From assembly GCA_008501655.1 (NCBI GenBank), contig QQUK01000128.1, positions 1 to 12,469 on the forward strand: a stretch of 12,469 nucleotides of DNA, written 5' to 3'. Numbering within the stretch: the stretch's first letter is position 1; every line of letters starts with the position of its first letter. The position numbers and the translations under genes were made by a program. Origin of the DNA: Calditrichota bacterium (GTDB lineage Bacteria; Zixibacteria; MSB-5A5; GN15; FEB-12). Positions 9,101 to 12,469 of the stretch are shown here, one piece after another. Under the pieces are notes generated by a model. The model was not told the DNA's origin. It worked only from the letters and a program-made list of their open reading frames with translations, and did no database searches.

Positions 9101-9239
9101 CCCGGTAGTCGGTAACAAGAAGAGGCCGGGTATCGAGACCAAGCTCAAAACCGATTTTTGACCATACCAAATCCGGTGTAAAGAGAATAACACTTACAAC
9201 GAAGATGAGAATACTTATTTTTCTATTGTTAGATACCAC
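3180..9239 (-). CDS. sprA: SprA-like giant outer-membrane protein (type IX secretion translocon family)
   Basis: This 2019-residue protein looks like SprA/Sov, the very large beta-barrel that forms the outer-membrane pore of the T9SS. Bacteroidota SprA proteins are about 2400-2500 residues, so this copy is shorter but has no internal break. A signal peptide is clear (hydrophobic 8-22, likely cleavage after VWS at 25-27). SprA-family blocks are RFEITGNVGSKITVRV (204-219), DDILKSIEAGNTNLSLP (242-258) followed by a GLFGIKAEAQVGALSLTAIASQ stretch (271-292), a related second segment around 640-720, and NPNVEGDAYVDDFE (781-794). An acidic Asp/Asn-rich stretch spans 923-1030 and contains the only two cysteines (992, 998). 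The C-terminal half alternates polar and aromatic residues like barrel strands and ends in Phe. An Arg/Gly then Glu/Lys-rich insert lies at 1677-1703. The start is GTG, with an in-frame stop 9 nt upstream. The promoter is unclear. Confidence 0.88.
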   Translation of the reverse strand: MVSNNRKISILIFVVSVILFTPDLVWSKIGFELGLDTRPLLVTDYREQSEEFTAAIYPVSYPFLSRQLEFKPQPVASSFEENSIRFETEFYRRGRDKYKLIPVSVDANKYYSYRARQNYIKKLSESFSKAISTQNDRKGNRGLGVQVALPKRLEKIFGEGSAGLNVSGYKRVEFAGQSRWNDAATTTNQQQSKFPTLKMDQVDRFEITGNVGSKITVRVTQDSQTDLPLANRIQIRYKGDDDDILKSIEAGNTNLSLPRTKFVGYSSQINGLFGIKAEAQVGALSLTAIASQEKGSSEQSSFNAGGEENPEYIRDYQYENRRVYHLGLPADTIGNTIYPADLLPNDRITKLYVYENVQSYNNDQAGNTSLATANFYVDPNNPDQFQTENVIGEGFTQVQQMNAELYTFFNDTTRGLHYIVFNNSISGSKTIGYYMEVDRADGSKLIFGNLEVPVDSGQAPLYHLKLLAKSELGSDYNPTNRTWDLMWRNAYRIPTGSTLEELKIKVFKGLVGSEGRSSSLDYQSDGSGNNTSYLEILGLDTENSNSNTDIPDGVVDDKRTIYRPELGLIFFPDPQPFDSDTTFIVNGVETPQLAKKNENIYDFRSISEKNENSQYYIQMITVTRGSIISLNRANIIENSERITINGKELQRGVDYQIQYDFGQVTLLSDAASDPNADIKIDYEYAPFFAVQKKTLLGMRAEYELSKDLQFGTTFLYKSDKAQERKPKVGQETAKTIVFDADLSLKLYPSFFTKAIDALPLISTEAQSVMTISGEVAQSYPNPNVEGDAYVDDFEAALDNLSLGTSRVSWRHSSAPVPVEEDFYSKGKMIWHRPVWSVPVDSVYTRETEVGGGSMRIFRMIFRPQYVDSTYNEADSSITVETTTKSWGGIMKFFNNRVDENRAQLFEVRMRHNMSGKNVKLHFDFGKINEDINNNGLRDFEGVQGKEFLDEDEDTGLDLLLDEDEQPGFYDPINNPDPNGDNWYSFSDGEGKCPIPGGCPEIDDSDPRFYDYLNGTEGNYFDNQDGDLESASITFNKANEYFSYVLDFADDSSRFEVENSRLQGWITYRIPIRDPDALDAIITEGAGDSAQWNQISQIRVWVETDETVTEPIEIQIADWYFVQMNWQDTVLYSPLSDLKTKFVASSISDDVSTDFYTAPGVSAYEDPTTSITEVQKALELTFTELNRYDTVMATKNLLTVDRYSGYRTMEMYIWGDTDPDKADDIASAEFFFRIGRDENNYYEYHSSIKPGWDESNHMKFNFIEATALKDSAQQLLDKGFDVNVRNEKYAVLGNPNLNEIQYFAAGVINKDSSDISGRIWLDELRVTDVRKDVGTAGRISVTGNMADFLSYNFSLQSQDPYFRGISAATRGGSENNLGSGRQVTSITSSLTLQLQKLLPRSWGAALPVTMGYSKQVTTPLLRNNSDIELPVELQKKEQSINISKSLSVSASFNQKNSKNPLFSLILNRLRTRFSYRQNNQKTVTYPYSFGENVDVSADYNLGVKTPPTLPIFFWMKSIPIFKKASESRLSLYPTRWSVNGRFNRSLTLQDDVNNKRRTSVKRSFSGGMDVSYDVFQNLSTSLNYSTSHDMTDLDLVNISFGNLKLGQQLTYSQRFSSSYDPSLLGFLSSSFSFKSNYKDDWERSTDSKRSTMSKSYSVGGRFQHQVLLGGKGSSANDRRFRGRRGQGRRRNVEEEKAEEKEKGKAFYTPVIDGLRKVTSWIDPISYSYSYNYSNYLPGMVDRPSVSYRFGFHDNTSVSRIDDSRSQKSSESNSYELSTGFTLLGGIATTIKFRESKSRDIVNISRRTEDINRSWPDLTIRISEFKTFPLIKEYLNKFIRVFTPRTGYSRSTKKTSDLDDGLPIGESIDVSYNPLLGVNFKVLRSLSLSGSIGRSESERIGYNALSGARESSTLNTKQTIQFSTKYSFSSPQGISIPILGKLKFNSVVDMKVDFKMNKTTIEDLEINEITSEKNDFSVSPVIGYSFSQQIKGGITLVWRDSKDQKITNYYREVKLWTEIRF

Positions 9240-9293
9240 AACAAATCTTTATTTTGTCGTTCAATTCTATTCATTAAAAATTAATCTATATGT

Positions 9294-9301
9294 ACTCCTT
9301 T
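9294..9301 (-). promoter_or_regulatory. Strong Shine-Dalgarno-like sequence without a matching start codon
   Basis: AAAGGAGT lies just after the murB stop, but no ATG, GTG or TTG follows at normal spacing. The next ATG (9274-9272) is about 20 nt away and opens only a 19-codon frame that ends at 9215, after the sprA GTG start (9239). The sprA start itself is 54 nt downstream and has only a weak AAAGA before it. The site may be chance, or it may load ribosomes that reach sprA through the short overlapping frame. Confidence 0.3.
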
Positions 9302-9303
9302 CA

Positions 9304-10224
9304 TTATATATCGCCAACAAAAATAACTTCTTCTTCTAAAAGAATGTCAAATTTTTCAAATACTTTCTTTTTCATCATATCGGCAAGATTCAATATATCC
9401 TTTGATGTTGCAGTACCATCATTCACTATAATATTGGCGTGCTTTTCATACACTCTTGCCCCTCCGACCGATAACTCTTTGGCTCCAACCTCTTCAAGAA
9501 GTTTCCCGGCAGGAAGCTTCCCGTGAGGTTGGGATGCATCCGGAATGTTTTTAAAAAAACTCCCGGCACAAAGACCATCGACAGGATGTTTCTTATTCCG
9601 AATATCTATAATTTCATTAACTTTTTCAACTATTTCTTTCTTATTTCCGAAAGATAATTTGAAAAGAACCTCAAGTACTATCTCTTTAGATTCTTTCAGC
9701 TTTGACTTTCGGTATTCAAACTGACAATATGCCGGTGGAACATCTTTGATATTCCCCTGAATATCTATCAGCTTAACGGATGTAATAACATCCTTAACTT
9801 CTCCACCATAGGCTCCGGCATTTCCAAACACCGCACCGCCGACAGAGCCCCAAATACCTGAAGCAAATTCTAATCCGGTCAACGAATTTTCAGCAGCAAA
9901 ATTAACTAAATCCATCAAAACAACCCCTGCACCGCATAAAATCGATGTTTCATCGACCAAGGAAAGTTCTTTCATATTGACATGGATTACCATCCCCCGG
10001 AAACCATCGTCGGAAATAAGTAAATTTGAACCGCCACCTAAGACAAAATATGCAAGATTATTGTCAGTACAGGCTCGGATTGCACGTTTGATATCCTCGA
10101 CTGACTTTGCTTCTACAAAAAAATCAGCATCCCCCCCTGTTTTGAATGTCGAATACTGCGACAGATCCTTATCGGTCTCAAGTATTCCATCCAAAGTATT
10201 TAAAAGCTCTGATTTAACTTTCAA
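9304..10224 (-). CDS. murB: UDP-N-acetylenolpyruvoylglucosamine reductase MurB
   Basis: MurB is a cytoplasmic FAD enzyme that uses NADPH to reduce UDP-GlcNAc-enolpyruvate to UDP-MurNAc, the second committed step of peptidoglycan precursor synthesis. At 306 residues it has the length of type II MurB proteins. Visible landmarks are the FAD-binding start STFKTGGDADFF (25-36), GGGSNLL (63-69), the glycine loop at 123-141 ending GNAGAYGGE, YRKS with Arg172, GSFFKN with the expected proton-donor Ser222, and LEEEVIFVG with Glu299 as the likely catalytic acid. The glycine loop reads GIWGSVGG where most MurB have GIPGSVGG (Trp125). The start is TTG at 10224-10222 with a good AGGAAG seven bases upstream and a promoter candidate beyond it. 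It is the first gene of the envelope block; sprA begins 64 bp downstream. Confidence 0.97.
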   Translation of the reverse strand: MKVKSELLNTLDGILETDKDLSQYSTFKTGGDADFFVEAKSVEDIKRAIRACTDNNLAYFVLGGGSNLLISDDGFRGMVIHVNMKELSLVDETSILCGAGVVLMDLVNFAAENSLTGLEFASGIWGSVGGAVFGNAGAYGGEVKDVITSVKLIDIQGNIKDVPPAYCQFEYRKSKLKESKEIVLEVLFKLSFGNKKEIVEKVNEIIDIRNKKHPVDGLCAGSFFKNIPDASQPHGKLPAGKLLEEVGAKELSVGGARVYEKHANIIVNDGTATSKDILNLADMMKKKVFEKFDILLEEEVIFVGDI

Positions 10225-10231
10225 ATGTTAA

Positions 10232-10237
10232 CTTCCT
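10232..10237 (-). promoter_or_regulatory. Ribosome binding site deciding the TTG start of murB
   Basis: AGGAAG on the minus strand sits seven bases before TTG at 10224. This spacing, together with the good MurB N-terminus that follows, supports a TTG start rather than a later in-frame codon. Confidence 0.65.
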
Positions 10238-10260
10238 ATAAATCAATAGTTTCCGTATGT

Positions 10261-10289
10261 AATATAGGCAGGTTTTTTGAAAAAAGCAA
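10261..10289 (-). promoter_or_regulatory. Candidate sigma70-type promoter for murB
   Basis: The 147-bp gap between the DUF1844 stop and murB holds TTGCTT (10289-10284), a 17-nt spacer and TATATT (10266-10261) on the minus strand. The spacing is ideal and the boxes are close to consensus. Transcription would start near 10254, leaving a leader of about 30 nt that contains the murB ribosome site. This is the longest gap in the window, so it is the likeliest start of the murB-sprA-cyclase-sel transcript. I see no convincing rho-independent terminator for the upstream genes here. Confidence 0.5.
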
Positions 10290-10371
10290 TATAATATCGT
10301 CTGGATAGTACCCGGTAAATCTTTATTTTCCAAATGTTTATACAATTTAATCTCTGCTTGATTCCAACTAT

Positions 10372-10713
10372 TTACTCTTTTTTATCACCTTCATCTCCCG
10401 AATCTGACTCGTTCTTAAGATCATCTTCCTGCTTACTTTCAGGATCGTCCTTCTTTTTAGATTCATCGACATAGTTAAGACGTAACTCATACAAAATATG
10501 CTCAACTAATTTAGATTCCTCTTCCGTCAGATTCCCTTTAGTTTTAGTCTGAAGCATAGCTATCATGTCTATAGATGCCTGAGCGGCTACTAAGTCACGG
10601 TCAATTTTACCTGAAATCGGACTAATCTGTTTTCCCATCTGCTGCATAGCAGACATTTGAAGGGAATAAATAAGATGTAAAAAATAAGGATCTATTTTCT
10701 TATCTTCGGACAT
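10372..10713 (-). CDS. DUF1844 family protein
   Basis: This 113-residue cytoplasmic protein of unknown function matches the DUF1844 pattern: an N-terminal amphipathic segment (DPYFLHLIYSLQMSAMQQMG, 8-27), then DLVAAQASIDMIAMLQTKTKGNL (40-62) and the EEESKLVEHILYELRLNYV helix (64-82). The body is likely all helical. The last 30 residues are a highly charged, presumably disordered Asp/Glu/Lys/Ser tail. I chose ATG at 10713 rather than the upstream one at 10734. The sequence GGAGG stands five bases before it, and the resulting start (MSEDKK) gives the usual family length, whereas the earlier ATG would overlap recG and add seven unlikely residues. The gene follows the recG stop by 1 nt, so the two are co-transcribed and coupled. 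I know of no firm function for the family. Confidence 0.85.
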   Translation of the reverse strand: MSEDKKIDPYFLHLIYSLQMSAMQQMGKQISPISGKIDRDLVAAQASIDMIAMLQTKTKGNLTEEESKLVEHILYELRLNYVDESKKKDDPESKQEDDLKNESDSGDEGDKKE

Positions 10714-10714
10714 A

Positions 10715-12469
10715 CTATCCTCCATCAATATCAATCTCTTTTTTACTTACTTTTTCTATCAGATATGTATACAATTTTTTATAAGAAATATCAAGTTTCT
10801 CTGTTTTCTCAAACAGTTTTTCAAGCAGACTCCTTGATTTTTGAATTAATTCCTGATCCTCACCTATACGGACATTCTGAAACCGCATATCACCGGACTG
10901 CCTCAGTCCAAAAAGTTCACCCGGACCGCGAAGTTTTAAATCAGCTTCTGCAATTTTAAATCCATCTGTCGTTGACACAAAATATTCCAGCCGTTCATGA
11001 GAAATATCCGACAGAGGCGGATGTGCAATCGCAACCATCGTAGCCTGCTTCGCACCTCTTCCAATCCTGCCTCTAAGCTGATGAAGCTGTGCAAGTCCAA
11101 ACCGTTCGGCATGCTCAATAACCATTATTGTCGCATTCGGATTATCAAGACCGACTTCTATAACCGTCGTGGCAAACAGGATATCGATACTACCGTCAAA
11201 AAACTCTCTGAGAATCTCATCCCGTTCTTTTGGTTTAACTTTTCCATGGACTACCGCTGTTTTGACATTTTTAAAAAAAGTTTCCGATAACTCCTTATAA
11301 GCATCTTCAACATTTTCAAGTTCGATCAGTTCCGACTTTTCAATCAGCGGATAGACGATATAGACCTGTCCGCCCTTTTTGATTTCATCAAGAATATATG
11401 TATAGACTTTTGCACGAACATCTTTTGTGCGCCACACAGTCTTTATCGGTTTCCTGTTTGACGGTAATGTATCAATCGTCGAAATATCCAAATCACCATA
11501 CAGTGTCAATGCCAGTGTTCTTGGAATCGGTGTAGCTGTCATAACCAGCAAGTCGGGATTATCTCCCTTGGCATACAACTTCCCTCGCTGCTCAACGCCA
11601 AAACGATGCTGTTCATCAATAATGACTAATCCGAGCTTTGAAAAACTAACCGCATCATAAATCAGTGCATGAGTGCCGAATAAAATATCAATCTCACCGT
11701 CAGCACATCGTTTCAGAACAACATCCTTTTCTTTTTTCTTTAGCGATGAAGTCAATAGTCCGGTTTCGACACCAAATCCTGCAAGAATATCTTTCCAGTT
11801 CCGGTAATGTTGTTCGGCTAAAATTTCAGTCGGTGCCATGAAGGCTGTCTGAAGATTATGTATCGCCGCATAAAAACCGGCAGATACAGCAACTATAGTT
11901 TTACCGCAGCCGACATCCCCCTGAAGCATCCGCAACATCGGGGCTGGTTTCTGCAAGTCTTCAATTATTTCAGTTAATGATTTCTGTTGTCCTGAAGTCA
12001 ATTCAAATGGAAGTTCTGTGTGTAATTTTTCAAGTTCCGATATAGGTTTTCCATACGCATGATTTTTTCTTTTTTTATCTTTCCGTGATTTCCGGAGGAA
12101 AACCATCGATTGAAAATATAATAGTTCGTCAAATGCTAATCGCTTGCGGCTTTTTTCTATATCCTCCCGGGTTTCGGGATAATGAATCATACGCAGCGCA
12201 TCGTTGAGTGACAGGAGTTTTTCGTGAGTTGTATAATCTACGGGAAGAATATCTTCGATTTTATCATTGAGATGCTCAAAGATAAAATCGGTAATTCGCC
12301 TCATTGATTTTGAATTCAGGCCGACCTTATTCAATTCAACCGTCTGGGGATATACCGGGATTATTCGTCCGGCATGTATCATCTTATCAGATTCATCTTC
12401 AAGCCGCTCCATATCCGGATGTACTATCTGCATCCCAAAATAAGATCCAACCAGTCCTGAGCAGGCAAA
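10715..12469 (-). CDS. recG: ATP-dependent DNA helicase RecG (partial, N-terminus outside window)
   Basis: RecG is a superfamily 2 double-stranded DNA translocase that regresses stalled replication forks and processes branched recombination intermediates. The C-terminal 584 residues are visible. The frame is open to the window edge, and its first residues (ending YFGMQIVHPD) continue the wedge/OB domain, so the ATG at 12433 is internal and the true start is outside. Numbered from the first visible residue, helicase motifs are Q-like LTSGQQ (157-162), Walker A GDVGCGKT (184-191), PTEIL (213-217), DEQH (285-288), TATPIPRT (311-318), VIEVGLDNPNA (436-446) and HQLRGRIGRG (463-472), followed by the TRG-type region GELFGLRQSG (517-526). 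Walker A carries Cys where Ser is usual. Roughly 100 or more N-terminal residues are missing by family length. Confidence 0.96.
   Translation of the reverse strand, partial: FACSGLVGSYFGMQIVHPDMERLEDESDKMIHAGRIIPVYPQTVELNKVGLNSKSMRRITDFIFEHLNDKIEDILPVDYTTHEKLLSLNDALRMIHYPETREDIEKSRKRLAFDELLYFQSMVFLRKSRKDKKRKNHAYGKPISELEKLHTELPFELTSGQQKSLTEIIEDLQKPAPMLRMLQGDVGCGKTIVAVSAGFYAAIHNLQTAFMAPTEILAEQHYRNWKDILAGFGVETGLLTSSLKKKEKDVVLKRCADGEIDILFGTHALIYDAVSFSKLGLVIIDEQHRFGVEQRGKLYAKGDNPDLLVMTATPIPRTLALTLYGDLDISTIDTLPSNRKPIKTVWRTKDVRAKVYTYILDEIKKGGQVYIVYPLIEKSELIELENVEDAYKELSETFFKNVKTAVVHGKVKPKERDEILREFFDGSIDILFATTVIEVGLDNPNATIMVIEHAERFGLAQLHQLRGRIGRGAKQATMVAIAHPPLSDISHERLEYFVSTTDGFKIAEADLKLRGPGELFGLRQSGDMRFQNVRIGEDQELIQKSRSLLEKLFEKTEKLDISYKKLYTYLIEKVSKKEIDIDGG
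10718..10723 (-). promoter_or_regulatory. Shine-Dalgarno of the DUF1844 gene, embedded in the recG 3' end
   Basis: GGAGGA encodes the last two glycines of RecG and also forms a near-perfect ribosome site for the ATG at 10713. The recG stop codon lies between the two. This arrangement favours re-initiation by ribosomes that have just finished recG and decides the start of the downstream gene. Confidence 0.7.

Noticed and set aside
3180..9239. Reading the 2019-residue protein as a generic surface repeat adhesin
   Set aside because: There are no tandem repeats, while several SprA-family blocks (SIEAGN, YVDDFE, the acidic NGTEGN region) occur in the expected order and the C-terminus looks like an outer-membrane barrel.
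9303..9308. Perfect TATAAT on the minus strand at the end of murB, as a sprA promoter
   Set aside because: No acceptable -35 box is found at 16-18 nt upstream, and the hexamer is partly made by the murB stop codon in AT-rich sequence.
10269..10287. T-run/A-run inverted repeat upstream of murB as a rho-independent terminator
   Set aside because: The stem is almost only A-T pairs without a GC-rich base and it overlaps the promoter candidate, so it is more likely part of the promoter spacer.
10714..10734. ATG at 10734 as the start of the DUF1844 gene
   Set aside because: It would overlap recG by 20 bases and ignore the ideal GGAGG five bases before the ATG at 10713.
12431..12433. ATG at 12433 as the recG start
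   Set aside because: The frame stays open to the window edge and the upstream residues continue the RecG wedge-domain pattern, so this methionine is internal.

Overview
The window is a compact, single-strand stretch of bacterial chromosome. All seven recognisable genes lie on the minus strand, so transcription runs from high to low coordinates: recG (5' end outside the window) -> DUF1844 protein -> murB -> sprA-like giant outer-membrane gene -> glutaminyl-cyclase/M28 lipoprotein -> selA -> selB (3' end outside the window). The DNA is AT-rich (about 40% G+C by eye) and almost wholly coding. The only gaps are 147 bp upstream of murB, 64 bp upstream of sprA and 41 bp upstream of the cyclase gene. 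No stretch over 300 bp lacks a gene. I see no tRNA, rRNA, CRISPR array, insertion sequence or phage gene.

Organism: the 2019-residue SprA-like protein points to the Fibrobacteres-Chlorobi-Bacteroidetes (FCB) superphylum and relatives, because SprA is the outer-membrane translocon of the type IX secretion system (T9SS). SprA is shorter here than in classical Bacteroidota, it sits next to murB, and a DUF1844 gene and a selenocysteine operon are nearby. Together these suggest a non-Bacteroidota FCB lineage (a Zixibacteria, Marinimicrobia or KSB1-like group). That placement is inference and the window cannot settle it.

Layout: (1) 10372-12469, recG (replication-fork helicase) and the DUF1844 gene, translationally coupled by a Shine-Dalgarno sequence inside the last recG codons. 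(2) 10225-10371, a gap with a plausible sigma70-type promoter reading into murB. (3) 2200-10224, a cell-envelope block: murB (peptidoglycan precursor synthesis), the SprA-like protein (outer-membrane secretion pore) and a predicted lipoprotein glutaminyl cyclase acting on exported proteins. (4) 1-2218, selA and selB, which make Sec-tRNA(Sec) and deliver it to UGA codons. selA overlaps the cyclase gene by 19 bp and selB starts 2 nt after the selA stop, so the selenocysteine genes appear to be the tail of the same transcript.

The window is mostly conserved housekeeping and envelope genes. I found no clearly new multi-gene defence or mobile system. The points most worth a second look are the sprA/glutaminyl-cyclase adjacency, the single close cysteine pair and the Arg/Gly-Glu/Lys insertion in the SprA-like protein, the odd sprA start region, and a Pro-to-Trp change in a conserved MurB loop.
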